Below, piece by piece: positions 47,692 to 57,536 of a stretch of 64,000 bases of DNA. This DNA is from CAKZLS01 sp963701445. Lineage in GTDB: Bacteria > Pseudomonadota > Alphaproteobacteria > Rhodospirillales > Defluviicoccaceae. Location of the stretch: assembly GCA_963701445.1 (NCBI GenBank), contig CAVPAM010000016.1, positions 1 through 64,000 of the forward strand, written 5' to 3'. How positions within the stretch are numbered: the stretch's first letter is position 1; each line of letters opens with the position of its first letter. The notes beneath the pieces are model-generated. The model was not told the origin of the DNA. It worked only from the letters and a program-made list of their open reading frames with translations, and did no database searches. Position numbers and translations under genes: made by a program.

Positions 47692-48981
47692 ATGCTCGAC
47701 ATCAAATGGATACGCGACAATCCGGGCGCCCTTGACGCCGCTCTTCTAAGGCGCGGGGCATCGCCGGAGTCCGAGCGGCTGCTGACGCTGGACATAGGGC
47801 GCCGCGAGGCCCTGTCGTTGGCTCAGGAGATACAGACCCAGCGCAATGAGCTGTCGCGCGAAGTCGGCGCGCTCAAGCGCCGTGGCGAGGACGCCTCCGA
47901 GTTGATCGAAGCGGTGTCGCGCACCAAGGAACGGCAGGCGGAGGCGGAGGAGCGGGCCCGGGCCGCCGAGGCCGAGCTGGAAGCCGTTCTGGCCATGATC
48001 CCCAACACGCCGGCGGAGGATGTTCCCGACGGCGTGGACGAGACCGCCAATGTCGAGGTTCGCCGATGGGGCGAGCCCAAGGCGTTCGAGTTCGGCGCCA
48101 AGGAGCATTTCGACATCGGGGAAGCCCTCGGACTGATGGATTTCGAGCGCGCGGCCAAGCTGTCCGGGGCGCGGTTCGTGGTGCTGACGGGGGCTCTGGC
48201 CCGGCTGGAACGGGCCCTGGCGTCGTTCATGCTGGACCTTCACACCGGGGAACACGGATACACGGAGGTCAATCCGCCGGCCCTGGTGCGCGACAGCGCG
48301 CTGTTCGGAACCGGTCAGTTGCCGAAGTTCGGCGACGACCTGTTCAGGACCGCCGACGATTTCTGGTTGATACCCACGGCCGAGGTGCCGCTGACCAATC
48401 TGGTGGCCGGCGAAATCCTCGAGGAGAGCCAGCTGCCGGTTCGCCGTACGGCCATGACCTGGTGTTTCCGGGCCGAGGCCGGGGCGGCGGGCAAGGACAC
48501 GCGCGGCATGATCCGCCAGCATCAGTTTTCCAAGGTGGAGATGGTCAGCATCGCCAGCCCCGACGAGTCCGACGCCGAACTGGAACGGATGACGCGCTGC
48601 GCCGAGGAGGTGTTGAAGCGGTTGGAGCTGCCGTACCGCGTGATCGTCCTGTGCACCGGGGACATGGGGTTCGCGGCGCGCAAGACCTATGACGTGGAGG
48701 TGTGGCTTCCCGGCCAGCGGCGCTACCGGGAAATCTCCAGTTGTTCCAATTGCGGCGACTTTCAGGCCCGGCGGATGAAGGCCCGCTATCGGCCGGAGAA
48801 CGAGAAGGGCACGCGGTTCGTCCACACGCTCAATGGTTCGGGTCTGGCCGTCGGCCGGACACTGATCGCGGTTCTGGAAAACTATCAACGGGCGGACGGC
48901 TCGGTGGACGTGCCGAAGGCGCTGGTGCCGTACATGGGGGGACTGGAAGTGATCGGGCGCGATGGTTCACCGGCCCTTTGA
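47692..48981 (+). CDS. serS: seryl-tRNA synthetase
   Basis: Class II aminoacyl-tRNA synthetase, 429 aa. It starts MLDIKWIRDNPGALDAALLR, has an N-terminal coiled-coil tRNA-binding arm (about 30-100), motif 2 in TWCFRAEAGAAGKDTRG and motif 3 in GSGLAVGRTLIAVLENYQ. ATG at 47692 with AGGAG upstream. It overlaps surE by 20 bp. Confidence 0.95.
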   Translation: MLDIKWIRDNPGALDAALLRRGASPESERLLTLDIGRREALSLAQEIQTQRNELSREVGALKRRGEDASELIEAVSRTKERQAEAEERARAAEAELEAVLAMIPNTPAEDVPDGVDETANVEVRRWGEPKAFEFGAKEHFDIGEALGLMDFERAAKLSGARFVVLTGALARLERALASFMLDLHTGEHGYTEVNPPALVRDSALFGTGQLPKFGDDLFRTADDFWLIPTAEVPLTNLVAGEILEESQLPVRRTAMTWCFRAEAGAAGKDTRGMIRQHQFSKVEMVSIASPDESDAELERMTRCAEEVLKRLELPYRVIVLCTGDMGFAARKTYDVEVWLPGQRRYREISSCSNCGDFQARRMKARYRPENEKGTRFVHTLNGSGLAVGRTLIAVLENYQRADGSVDVPKALVPYMGGLEVIGRDGSPAL

Positions 48982-49744
48982 ACTCGCCAAGGCGCGGGTC
49001 CTCATTTCCAATGACGACGGAATTCATGCACCGGGCCTGAGTTTGCTGGAAGAGACCGTTCGCGGGCTCGTCGGGGAAACCTGGGTGGTGGCGCCGGAAA
49101 CCGAGCAGAGCGCCGCCAGTCATTCCCTGACCATGCGCCGCCCGCTGTATGTCCGCCAGGTCGGCGAGCGCCGCTATGCCGTGGACGGCACGCCGACCGA
49201 TTGTGTCCTGATCGCCGTGCATCAGGTGATGAAGGGCCGGCCGCCCGACCTCGTGATATCGGGCATCAACCGGGGCGGCAACCTGGGCGAGGACGTCACG
49301 TATTCGGGGACCGTCGCCGCCGCCAAGGAAGGCGCGCTGCTCGGTTTCCACGCCATTGCCTTCAGCCAGGTCTACGAGGATCGCAAGGAGGTGTCGTGGG
49401 CCACCTCGGAGCACTGGTTGGGAGACCTGCTTCGGCGGTTGGCGGCGGCGGAGTGGCCCAGGGGCGTCATGCTCAACGTCAATTTCCCCAACGTTCCGCC
49501 GGCCTCGGTAACGGGGGTCGAGGTCACCCGTCAGGGCCGGCGCAAGATCGGCGGTTTCATGGTGGAAGGCGTGGATCCCCGGGGCGAGCCCTATTTCTGG
49601 ATCGGCGGCGAACGCGAGGAGGACCGTGGCCGGGAGGGCACGGATCTCGAGGCTGTCCACCGCGGCGCCATTTCGGTGACGCCGCTGTCGCTTGATCTGA
49701 CCCACCAGCCGACGGTCCACGCGCTCAAGGCGGTGTTCGAATGA
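48962..49744 (+). CDS. surE: 5'/3'-nucleotidase SurE
   Basis: Metal-dependent nucleotidase of stationary-phase survival, 260 aa. Metal-binding ISNDDGIHAPG, the loop APETEQSAASHSLT, GTPTDCV and ISGINRGGNLGEDVTYSGTV are all diagnostic. The start lies within the end of serS, the stop overlaps pcm. Confidence 0.95.
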   Translation: MVHRPFELAKARVLISNDDGIHAPGLSLLEETVRGLVGETWVVAPETEQSAASHSLTMRRPLYVRQVGERRYAVDGTPTDCVLIAVHQVMKGRPPDLVISGINRGGNLGEDVTYSGTVAAAKEGALLGFHAIAFSQVYEDRKEVSWATSEHWLGDLLRRLAAAEWPRGVMLNVNFPNVPPASVTGVEVTRQGRRKIGGFMVEGVDPRGEPYFWIGGEREEDRGREGTDLEAVHRGAISVTPLSLDLTHQPTVHALKAVFE

Positions 49745-50379
49745 GCTCCGATTCGCGCAAAATCCGGTTGATCATGCATCTGCGGAGCGGGGGCGTGCAC
49801 GACACCCGGGTGCTGGCGGCGATCGAGCGCGTTCCGAGGGAGGTGTTTACGCCCGCGTCCATGCGCGATCAGGCTTACGAAAACGCGACGATTCCCATCG
49901 GCTGCCATCAGACCATGAGCGCGCCCCTGGTGGTGGGAACCATGACGCAGGCGCTGCAAGTCGATGCGCGGACGAAGGTGTTGGAGGTGGGAACCGGTTC
50001 CGGCTACCAGGCCGCCGTGCTGTCGCGATTGTGCCGCCGCGTCTATACCATCGAGCGGTACCGGGAACTGCTAGAGGTGGCGGAAAAGCGTTTCTCCGAG
50101 CTGGCCATCACCAATATCACCGCCAAGGTGGGCGACGGCACGCTGGGCTGGCGGGAACAGGCGCCGTTCGAGCGGATCATCGTGACCGCCGCCGCCACCG
50201 ATGTCCCCCCGGTGCTTGCTCAGCAGCTTTCCGTCGGCGGGATCATGGTGGTGCCGGTGGACGACGGTACCGGCGAACCCCGGTTGTTGAAGGTGGTGCG
50301 GACCGCTCAAGGACTCGATATTGACGACATGGGCGAAATACGGTTCGTTCCCCTGATCGCCGACACCGGACCGAAGTGA
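49741..50379 (+). CDS. pcm: protein-L-isoaspartate O-methyltransferase
   Basis: SAM-dependent repair of isoaspartyl residues, 212 aa. ATIPIGCHQTMSAPLVVGTM matches the PCMT substrate region and VLEVGTGSGYQAAVLSRL is the SAM motif I. The surE-pcm-nlpD order is the classical stationary-phase block; rpoS is absent, as in alphaproteobacteria. Confidence 0.94.
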   Translation: MSSDSRKIRLIMHLRSGGVHDTRVLAAIERVPREVFTPASMRDQAYENATIPIGCHQTMSAPLVVGTMTQALQVDARTKVLEVGTGSGYQAAVLSRLCRRVYTIERYRELLEVAEKRFSELAITNITAKVGDGTLGWREQAPFERIIVTAAATDVPPVLAQQLSVGGIMVVPVDDGTGEPRLLKVVRTAQGLDIDDMGEIRFVPLIADTGPK

Positions 50380-50414
50380 TTGATGGCGTGCTCGCGCTTC
50401 AACATAATTGGCAC

Positions 50415-51376
50415 ATGACGAGAACCGCCCGGCCGCCGTTTCATATCCTAGTCACCATGCTGATGCTCGCCACGCTCCCGTTCGGCGGTTGCGGCTGGGT
50501 CGAGGTGCCGGGATCGGGGACCGGCTACACCCGCGGCGGCCAAACCGCGTCCAATCCGGCCGTGGCCTCGGCGGATGTGGTTCCCCGGCCGCCGGCGGCG
50601 CCAACTGCCACGGCCCGGACCTTTCGCGCGGTGCCGGGCGGCGGAAAGGCCGTCCAGGCGGCTCCCGGGGACACGGTCCACTCCTTGTCGCGCCGCCATG
50701 GCGTGTCGGTGGAACAAATCATCGAGACCAACCGCCTTCAGCCTCCCTATCACCTCGTTGTCGGCCAGTGGGTGACGCTGACGGGCGCGTACGCGGCGGC
50801 ACCACCGGGCCGGGAAATCGAATCGGCGGCCCTTCCGCCCATCGCGGGGTCCCCCACGCCCGCCGCGCCCGCCACGCCCGTCGACGGCTCCGCCGCGTCC
50901 GTGCCCGTCGCCGAACCTCCGGCGCCCAAGCCGATGGTCGCCAGGGCGCCCGCGCCCGTTCCGGCGATTCCCCCCCTCCCGAGCTCCGGAGCGGCGGGTT
51001 CATCTGGCCCGTGGACGGCAAAGTCGTCTCAAGTTTCGGCCGCAAGACCAAGGGCCTCCACAACGACGGCATCAACATCGAGGTCCCGAGGGGAACGCCC
51101 GTGCGGGCGGCGCAGAGCGGCGTCGTCGCCTACGCCGGAAACGAGTTGCGGGGCTTCGGAAACATGCTCCTGATCAAGCATTCCGGCGGTTGGGTGACCG
51201 CCTACGCCCACAATCAAACGCTCAAGGTGGGCCGGGGCGACCAGGTGACCAAGGGCCAGATCATCGCCGAGGTGGGAACCTCCGGCAGCGTTACCACGCC
51301 GCAGCTTCACTTCGAGCTGCGGAAGGGCAAGAAACCGGTGGACCCGCTGAAATACCTGGGCAAGGGCGCCGTGTAG
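50415..51376 (+). CDS. nlpD: NlpD/DipM-like LysM-M23 lipoprotein (frameshifted)
   Basis: Lipoprotein (lipobox PFGGC) with a LysM peptidoglycan-binding domain (GDTVHSLSRRHGVSVEQIIETN), a Pro/Ala linker and a LytM/M23 domain. The M23 motif that is HxxxD in active enzymes reads HNDGIN, with Asn at the zinc-ligand Asp, and QLHFE replaces HLHFE. It is thus probably a non-catalytic activator of amidases at division. A single frame change near 50990 joins the linker to the M23 domain. The start at 50415 precedes the lipoprotein signal. Confidence 0.88.
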
Positions 51377-51489
51377 CGGTCTGTACGACCGGCCCCCTGG
51401 CCAATCCCCACGCCACCGCCTTCCATACCACCCCCCGGGCGCGTTCACGTCCGTTCGCCGCGCAACTTCGGCCGGTTCATCAAACATAT

Positions 51490-51723
51490 GGATAATACTA
51501 AAATTTTACCTGTTTTGCATTCATAGTAATCGCAAAATAAATTTTCGTTTCAATTTGGGTATCATGGTATACATGCTTCCAACATGGATTTGAATTTACA
51601 CGCTTAATGAACAATGGGGCGTTTGTTTTTCCGCAGGGTAATGGCCGATCACATGGAAAGGATCAACTCAGTGGCACTTCCAGATTTAAACCAACCCATC
51701 GATATCGATGGAGGAAGGTAACG
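51490..51723. promoter_or_regulatory. AT-rich leader of the parA-like operon
   Basis: 230 bp of low-GC DNA between nlpD and the ParA-like gene. It contains an inverted repeat GTAT-CATGGT-ATAC (51559-51572) and ends in a strong GGAGGAAGG ribosome site. It could hold promoter and operator or a partition site for the ParA/RHH pair; only the composition and the palindrome are seen. Confidence 0.4.
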
Positions 51724-52524
51724 ATGCTGAATCTCCAATTTAGCACCGAAAACGGACTTACCGATTTTCTCCCGGTTCCGGCCGTGGCGGAAACAAAGCC
51801 GCAGGCGATGCAGGTGATTGTCTTCTCGTCCCAGAAGGGCGGATCCGGCAAGACCACCTTGTGCGGGCAACTGGCGGTTCAGGCCGAGATTGTCGGCGCG
51901 GGGCCGGTGGCCGTCGTCGACACCGACCCCCAGGGAAGTCTGTCGGACTGGTGGAACGCCCGCGAGGCGGAGACCCCCTTGTTCATGAAGGCGCAGGTCG
52001 ATTATCTGCATGAAGACCTGAGGCAGTTGGAGCGCACCGGGGTCAAGCTGGTTTTCATCGACACCCCGCCGGCCGTGACCGACACGATCCGTCAGATCGT
52101 GGCGTTTGCCGATCTGGTCATCGTGCCCACGCGGCCCTCGCCGCACGATCTGCGCGCGGTCGGGGCGACCCTCGACATCATCGACGGCCAGCGGAAGCCG
52201 CTGATCTTCGCGGTCAACGCGGCCTCGCGCGCGAAGATCACGTCCGATACGGCGGTGGCGCTGTCCCAGCACGGGACCGTGGCGCCGGTGATCGTCAAGC
52301 AGCGCACCGATTTCGCCACCAGCATGATTCACGGACGCGCGGTCGTGGAGACCAATCCGGAATCGCGATCCGCCGGTGAAATCGCGGACCTTTGGCGGTA
52401 TATCGCGTCGCGCCTCGACAAGGACGATCATCATGTGACTCGGGGCACCGGCGTGTTTCAACAACCGCGGAACAATGGCTTTGGCCGGAGAAAGGCCACC
52501 GCCCCCGAGGTGATAGTCCGGTGA
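51724..52524 (+). CDS. ParA-family ATPase
   Basis: 266 aa deviant-Walker ATPase (SSQKGGSGKTTLCGQLA, VVDTDPQGS, LVFIDTPPAV) of the ParA/MipZ/Soj superfamily that positions DNA or protein cargo. The N-terminus before the P-loop is about 30 residues and not helix-turn-helix-like, so it is a small (type Ib-like) ParA. ATG at 51724 behind GGAGGAAGG. Coupled with the next gene (TGATG). Not the chromosomal parAB pair; it breaks the usual nlpD-DUF815 order. Confidence 0.85.
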   Translation: MLNLQFSTENGLTDFLPVPAVAETKPQAMQVIVFSSQKGGSGKTTLCGQLAVQAEIVGAGPVAVVDTDPQGSLSDWWNAREAETPLFMKAQVDYLHEDLRQLERTGVKLVFIDTPPAVTDTIRQIVAFADLVIVPTRPSPHDLRAVGATLDIIDGQRKPLIFAVNAASRAKITSDTAVALSQHGTVAPVIVKQRTDFATSMIHGRAVVETNPESRSAGEIADLWRYIASRLDKDDHHVTRGTGVFQQPRNNGFGRRKATAPEVIVR

Positions 52525-53078
52525 TGAACATGGCAGAGAACAACATCCGATTCCTCAACGAGCGTCTTTTTGCCCGCAAGGGCCAGGCGATGCCCGCGGT
52601 CCTCTCCGCGCATTCCCACGAGGTTGACACAATCGTGGCCGACGCGTGTCAGTGCGACGGCGGCGTCGGGGCGGCGGCGAACCACGCCAGGCAACCGAGG
52701 CGCTCGCCCTTGTCCTTTCTGATCCAGCGGCGCGCCACGGAGGGGGACGATCGCTCCCCGCCGGCGTCGGGCATGGAGAAGCACGGGCCGACGCCGGCAC
52801 CCAGGGTTCCCGATCCGAAACCGGGGATCGTGTTCCTGGAGTCCGTTCGAGGGGAGCCCGGGGACTTCGAGCCCGACCGCAAGGGCCACGAACCGCGACG
52901 GCAGCTTACGGTCCGGCTCGCCCAGAACGATTTCCAGCGCGTCAAGTCTCTGGCCGGCGGCTGGGGCGAGACCTACCAGAGCTTTCTGGAGAAATGTGTC
53001 CGCAGCTACGTTCTCTCGGTACAGGCGGCGGAGCGCGCCCGCAAAGCCACGACGACCCCGCTGAGGTGGCCGCGTTAG
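52524..53078 (+). CDS. RHH-like partner of the ParA-type ATPase
   Basis: 184 aa, unrecognised as a whole. Starts NNIRFLNERLFARKGQAMPA, then a Pro/Arg-rich linker; the C-terminal 60 residues (RRQLTVRLAQNDFQRVKSLA, then SFLEKCVRSYVLS) resemble a ribbon-helix-helix DNA-binding fold, as in ParG-type partners of small ParA proteins. It overlaps the ParA stop. Whether it binds DNA or a cargo is inference. Confidence 0.6.
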   Translation: MNMAENNIRFLNERLFARKGQAMPAVLSAHSHEVDTIVADACQCDGGVGAAANHARQPRRSPLSFLIQRRATEGDDRSPPASGMEKHGPTPAPRVPDPKPGIVFLESVRGEPGDFEPDRKGHEPRRQLTVRLAQNDFQRVKSLAGGWGETYQSFLEKCVRSYVLSVQAAERARKATTTPLRWPR

Positions 53079-53084
53079 GTTCCG

Positions 53085-53942
53085 TCAGTCCAGGCGCCGG
53101 CCCAGGCGCCCGGCGAGGTCCTGGATGAACTGCCACGCCACCCGCCCGGAGCGCCCGCCCCGGGTGACCGCCCACTCGCTGGCCTCGGCGCGCAGTTCGG
53201 CGGCGGGAATGTCGAGGCGAAACCGGGCGGCGTAGCCCTCGACGATGCTCAGGTAGGTGGCCTGGTCGCACGCGTGAAATCCCAGCCACAGTCCGAACCG
53301 GTCCGACAGCGAGACTTTCTCCTCGACGGCCTCGGCGGGATTGATGGCGGTCGAGCGCTCGTTCTCGATCATGTCCCTGGGCATCAGGTGCCGGCGGTTC
53401 GAGGTGGCGTAGAACAGCACGTTTTCCGGCCGCCCCTCGATGCCCCCCTCCAGGACCGCCTTCAGCGACTTGTAGGAGGTGTCGCGGTCGTCGAAGGACA
53501 GATCGTCGCAAAACAGCACGCACCTCCGGGAGGCCCCGCGCACGGCGGCGAGCAGGCGGGGCAGGGTGCCGATGTCCTCGCGATGGACCTCGATCAGCGC
53601 CAGGGCCCGGGGACTGTCGTCGTTCACCCGGGCGTGAACGGCCTTCACCAGCGAACTCTTCCCGGTCCCCCGCGCGCCCCACAGCAAGGCATTGTTGGCC
53701 GGCAGGCCGCGCGCGAACCGCCGGGTGTTCTCGAGCAGGATATCCGCCTGGCGCCCGATCCCCCTGAGCAGGTCGAGGTCCACCCGGCTCACCCGGCGCA
53801 CGCATTCGAGGCTCTCGGTCTCCGCCCGCCAGACGAACGCGTCCGCGTCGTCGAGCGACGGCGCCGGCGGGGGGCCGGGGGCCGCGCGCTCGAGCGCTTG
53901 GGCGATGCGTTCGAGCAGGGACTTGAGCTCCGGATCGATCAT
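53085..53942 (-). CDS. DUF815 AAA-type ATPase
   Basis: 285 aa. P-loop LLWGARGTGKSSLVKA, Walker B RCVLFCDDLSFD, and the segments ENVLFYATSNRRHLMPR, SDRFGLWLGFHACDQATYL are typical of the DUF815 family found between nlpD and yajC in alphaproteobacteria. Cellular role unknown. On the minus strand against the flanking operons; the start is 208 bp from yajC. Confidence 0.9.
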   Translation of the reverse strand: MIDPELKSLLERIAQALERAAPGPPPAPSLDDADAFVWRAETESLECVRRVSRVDLDLLRGIGRQADILLENTRRFARGLPANNALLWGARGTGKSSLVKAVHARVNDDSPRALALIEVHREDIGTLPRLLAAVRGASRRCVLFCDDLSFDDRDTSYKSLKAVLEGGIEGRPENVLFYATSNRRHLMPRDMIENERSTAINPAEAVEEKVSLSDRFGLWLGFHACDQATYLSIVEGYAARFRLDIPAAELRAEASEWAVTRGGRSGRVAWQFIQDLAGRLGRRLD

Positions 53943-54150
53943 GACGCCGACCGTATCAGGTTGGCGGGGCGGTGTCACACGGCCGCGTCGCCGACCGGGT
54001 CCGGGGCCCGAATCGGCCCGCGTTCGTTCCGCCACCGGGACACCCGATCCCCTTGTCGGCCGCCGTTTGGGCGTTAAAGTTTGCAAGCGGGGCGCGGACG
54101 GGTATATTCCGTTCTTTCTCAAGCCGAATCACCAGTTCGAGGAGTTTTCG

Positions 54151-54585
54151 ATGTTCGTGTCGCCGGCTTACGCTCAGGCGGGCGCCGAGGCCGCCGGCCC
54201 GGGCGCTCTCGAGGCGTTCCTGCCCATCATCCTGATTTTCGTGGTCTTCTATTTTCTGCTGATCCGACCCCAGCAGAAGAAGGCGAAACAACACAGAGAA
54301 ATGCTGGCCGCCGTGCGGCGCGGCGACAAGATCGTGACCGGCGGCGGCATCGTCGGCACGGTCACCAAGGTCGTGGACGACAACGAACTCATGGTCGAGG
54401 TCGCCGAGGGCGTGAGGGTGCGCGTCCACCGCCCGCTGATCGCCAACGTGCTCAGCAAGACGGAACCGGTCGGCGACACCAAGGATACCAAGGGCCCCGG
54501 CGCCAGCGGCGGCGGCGACGGCCAGACGCCGCCGCCCGCCAAGGGATCCATGCTGAAGAAATTCCTCGGGGGTAAGAGCGAATAG
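54151..54585 (+). CDS. yajC: Sec translocon accessory subunit YajC
   Basis: 144 aa: one membrane helix (FLPIILIFVVFYFLLIRPQQ), then the conserved cytoplasmic block DKIVTGGGIVGTVTKV. The C-terminal Gly/Pro-rich tail is longer than in E. coli YajC. GAGGAG precedes the start; the stop overlaps the secD start. Confidence 0.95.
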   Translation: MFVSPAYAQAGAEAAGPGALEAFLPIILIFVVFYFLLIRPQQKKAKQHREMLAAVRRGDKIVTGGGIVGTVTKVVDDNELMVEVAEGVRVRVHRPLIANVLSKTEPVGDTKDTKGPGASGGGDGQTPPPAKGSMLKKFLGGKSE

Positions 54586-56162
54586 TGGTTTACTTCGCGA
54601 AGTGGAAGATCGCCCTCATCCTGCTCGTCTGCGGTCTCGGGTTGCTGTTCGCGGCTCCAAACCTGCTCACCCAGCGGCAGGCCGAAAGCCTGCCCGATTG
54701 GCTGCCGCACCAGCAGATCAACCTCGGTCTCGACCTTCGCGGCGGATCGCACCTGCTGCTCGAGGTCGAGACGTCGACGGTGATTCAGGAACGGCTCGAG
54801 GCGCTCGTGGACTCCGCCCGCGCCGAGTTGCGCCAGGCCCGGATCGGCTACAAGGACCTTGGAGTCGAAGGCACCGGCGTCGCGGTCACCATCATCGATG
54901 CCGACCGCGTCGCGGAAGCGAGGGAGTTGCTGCGCCGGATCGACCCCGACACGGTGATCGAGGGGGATGACGGGGGGCGTCTGTCGCTGGTGCTCACCGA
55001 GCAGGCGATTCGCGAGCGCGAGTCGGCGGCGGTGGATCAGTCGATCGAGATCATCCGCCGGCGGATCGACGAAACGGGCGTTCGCGAGCCCACCATCCAG
55101 CGCCAGGGCACCGATCGCATCCTGGTTCAGCTGCCCGGCGTGGACGATCCCGAACGCATCAAGGACCTGATCGGCCAGACCGCGAAGATGACCTTCCATC
55201 TCGTCGAGGAGGGCGACGCCGAGGCGGCGACCGGCCGCGTGCCGCCGGGAACCATGCGGCTGCCGTCGTCGGACGACCTCGATCCGTCGGGACGGCCGCG
55301 AATGCTGCTCGTCGGCAAGCGCGTGGTGGTCAGCGGCGAAAACCTGGTGGACGCGCAGCCGACCTTCGACGCCCGGACCAACGAGCCCATCGTCAACTTC
55401 CGGTTCGACACCGTCGGCGGCAAGCGTTTCGGCGACGCCACCAGCAAGAACGTCGGCCGGCGGCTGGCCATCGTGCTGGACAACGAGGTGATCAGCGCGC
55501 CCCGGATCAACGAGCCGATCCTCGGCGGCTCCGGTCAGATCAGCGGCCGGTTCACCGTGGCGGAAGCGCAGGATCTGGCGTTGCTGCTGCGCGCCGGCGC
55601 GTTGCCGGCGCCGCTCACCATCCTGGAGGAACGGACCGTCGGCCCGGGCCTCGGCGCGGATTCCATCGCCGCCGGCAAGATCGCCAGTGTCGTCGGCCTC
55701 GCCCTGGTCATCGTGTTCATGATCGCCGCCTACGGCTTTTTCGGCTTGGTGGCCGATCTCGCGCTGATGGTGAACATGGTCCTGATCCTTGGCGCCCTGT
55801 CGATCCTCCAGGCCACGCTGACGCTGCCCGGCATCGCCGGCATCGTGCTGACCATCGGCATGGCGGTGGACGCCAACGTTCTCATCTTCGAGCATATCCG
55901 CGAGGAGGTGAGGGCGGGGCGAACGCCCATCTCGGCCATCGACTCCGGCTTCTCGCGGGCGCTGACAACCATCGTCGACGCCAACGTGACAACCCTGATC
56001 GCGGCCGTGCTGCTTTACGCGTTCGGGACCGGCCCCGTTCGCGGCTTCGCGGTGACGCTGGCCATCGGCATCGCCGCCTCGATGTTTACCGCCATCATGT
56101 TGACGCGGTTGGTGATCGTTACCTGGCTGCGGCAAACCAAGCCGCGAGCCCTGCCGATCTAG
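54585..56162 (+). CDS. secD: protein translocase subunit SecD
   Basis: Proton-driven export subunit, 525 aa. D1 motif GLDLRGGSHLLLEVE near residue 45, D4 motif LGADSIAAGKIAS at about 362 and IGMAVDANVLIFEHIREE at about 424 are all present, with one N-terminal and five C-terminal helices. It starts with GTG at 54585 sharing a base with the yajC stop. Confidence 0.96.
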   Translation: MVYFAKWKIALILLVCGLGLLFAAPNLLTQRQAESLPDWLPHQQINLGLDLRGGSHLLLEVETSTVIQERLEALVDSARAELRQARIGYKDLGVEGTGVAVTIIDADRVAEARELLRRIDPDTVIEGDDGGRLSLVLTEQAIRERESAAVDQSIEIIRRRIDETGVREPTIQRQGTDRILVQLPGVDDPERIKDLIGQTAKMTFHLVEEGDAEAATGRVPPGTMRLPSSDDLDPSGRPRMLLVGKRVVVSGENLVDAQPTFDARTNEPIVNFRFDTVGGKRFGDATSKNVGRRLAIVLDNEVISAPRINEPILGGSGQISGRFTVAEAQDLALLLRAGALPAPLTILEERTVGPGLGADSIAAGKIASVVGLALVIVFMIAAYGFFGLVADLALMVNMVLILGALSILQATLTLPGIAGIVLTIGMAVDANVLIFEHIREEVRAGRTPISAIDSGFSRALTTIVDANVTTLIAAVLLYAFGTGPVRGFAVTLAIGIAASMFTAIMLTRLVIVTWLRQTKPRALPI

Positions 56163-56172
56163 GATAGTCCAC

Positions 56173-57102
56173 ATGCGCTTTTTGCGGCTGGTTCCGGTCA
56201 ACACATCCATCCCGTTCATCGCGTGGCGGAAGGTGTTCTTCGCGTTCTCCATCGCCATGGTGGTGGCCTCCATCGCGCTGTTCGCGGTCCGGGGACTGAA
56301 CTACGGCATCGATTTCCGGGGCGGCATCCTGCTCGACGTGCAAACCGACGGCCCCGCCGACCTCGGGTCCATGCGGAGCACGCTCTCCGGCCTCGGGCTG
56401 GGCGAGGTGGCGCTGCAGGAGTTCGGCGCGCCGGACACCGTGCTGATCCGCCTCCAGGAGCAGGACGGCGGCGAGGAGGCCCAGCAGGCGGCGGTCGCCC
56501 GGGTCAAGGAGGTCCTGGGACCGGGCGTGGAGTACCGCCGCACCGAGTTCGTCGGACCCAAGGTCAGCGACGAGTTGTTCCGCGACGGCCTGTACGCGGT
56601 CACGCTGTCGATGCTCGCCATGCTCGTCTACATCTGGTTCCGGTTCGAGTGGCAGTTTGGCCTGGCGGCGGTGGTGGCGCTGTTGCATGACGTGCTGGCC
56701 ACCATCGGGCTGTTCTCCCTGCTCGGGCTCGAGTTCAACCTGTCGACCGTGGCGGCGGTCCTCACCATCGCCGGCTATTCCATCAACGACACGGTGGTGG
56801 TGTTCGACCGGGTTCGCGAAAATCTCCGCAAGTACAAGACCATGGACCTGGCGGAGGTGTTCAATCTGTCGATCAACGCCACCCTGTCGCGCACCACGAT
56901 GACCAGTTTCACGACGCTGCTGGCGCTGTTCGCGCTCTACGTCCTGGGTGGCGAGGTGATTCGGGGGTTCAGCCTGGCGATGATCTGGGGCATCGTGGTC
57001 GGCACCTATTCCTCCATCTGCGTGGCGGTGCCGCTGCTGCTCTATCTCAACGTCCGCCGCGGCGCCCCCAGCAATGACGTCACCGCCGAGGAGGTTCCGT
57101 AG
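56173..57102 (+). CDS. secF: protein translocase subunit SecF
   Basis: 309 aa partner of SecD. GIDFRGGILLDVQ is the SecF D1-like motif; AGYSINDTVVVFDRVRENLR is the conserved transmembrane segment and loop. Six membrane helices are predicted. 10 bp after secD. Confidence 0.96.
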   Translation: MRFLRLVPVNTSIPFIAWRKVFFAFSIAMVVASIALFAVRGLNYGIDFRGGILLDVQTDGPADLGSMRSTLSGLGLGEVALQEFGAPDTVLIRLQEQDGGEEAQQAAVARVKEVLGPGVEYRRTEFVGPKVSDELFRDGLYAVTLSMLAMLVYIWFRFEWQFGLAAVVALLHDVLATIGLFSLLGLEFNLSTVAAVLTIAGYSINDTVVVFDRVRENLRKYKTMDLAEVFNLSINATLSRTTMTSFTTLLALFALYVLGGEVIRGFSLAMIWGIVVGTYSSICVAVPLLLYLNVRRGAPSNDVTAEEVP

Positions 57103-57107
57103 CCCCC

Positions 57108-57494
57108 GTGCCCGGCCTCGACATCACGCCGCCGCTGCCCCGGGGCAGCCAGCTGATCCAAGCCTACGGGGACCTCGCGTTCCGCATCTCGAGCACGGCT
57201 TACGCCGGCTCCGTGCTGGTCTTTCCCCAGCGCACCGTGGCCTGGCCGGTGACCGAGCCGGCCGGGGTCACGCTCGAGTCGTTGGCCGAGGTGACGGCCG
57301 GCGCCGAGCCCGGCCGGATCCTGGTGGTGGGATGCGGCGCCCGCTTCCTGCCCCCGCCCGCGGGCCTGCGCGAGGGCCTGCGCGACGCCGGCCTCGTTCT
57401 CGAATGGATGGACACGGGCGCCGCCTGCCGCACCTACAACGTCCTCCTGATCGACGACCGCCCGGTCACCGCCGCCCTGATCGCCATCCCCTGA
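57108..57494 (+). CDS. Mth938-like domain protein (DUF498)
   Basis: 128 aa. The core VVGCGARF and the TGAACRTYNVLLID segment are typical of the Mth938/NDUFAF3-like family, which commonly follows secF in alphaproteobacteria and has a mitochondrial complex I assembly homologue. GTG start at 57108, 5 bp after the secF stop. Bacterial role unknown. Confidence 0.85.
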   Translation: MPGLDITPPLPRGSQLIQAYGDLAFRISSTAYAGSVLVFPQRTVAWPVTEPAGVTLESLAEVTAGAEPGRILVVGCGARFLPPPAGLREGLRDAGLVLEWMDTGAACRTYNVLLIDDRPVTAALIAIP

Positions 57495-57536
57495 CGCCAT
57501 GCCCGCGCCCGCCTTCATCCTCCTTCCCGGCATCGA

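Noticed and set aside
50415..51376. Active M23 endopeptidase
   Set aside because: The Asp zinc ligand is Asn (HNDGIN) and the HxH motif reads QLHFE; a non-catalytic amidase activator fits better.
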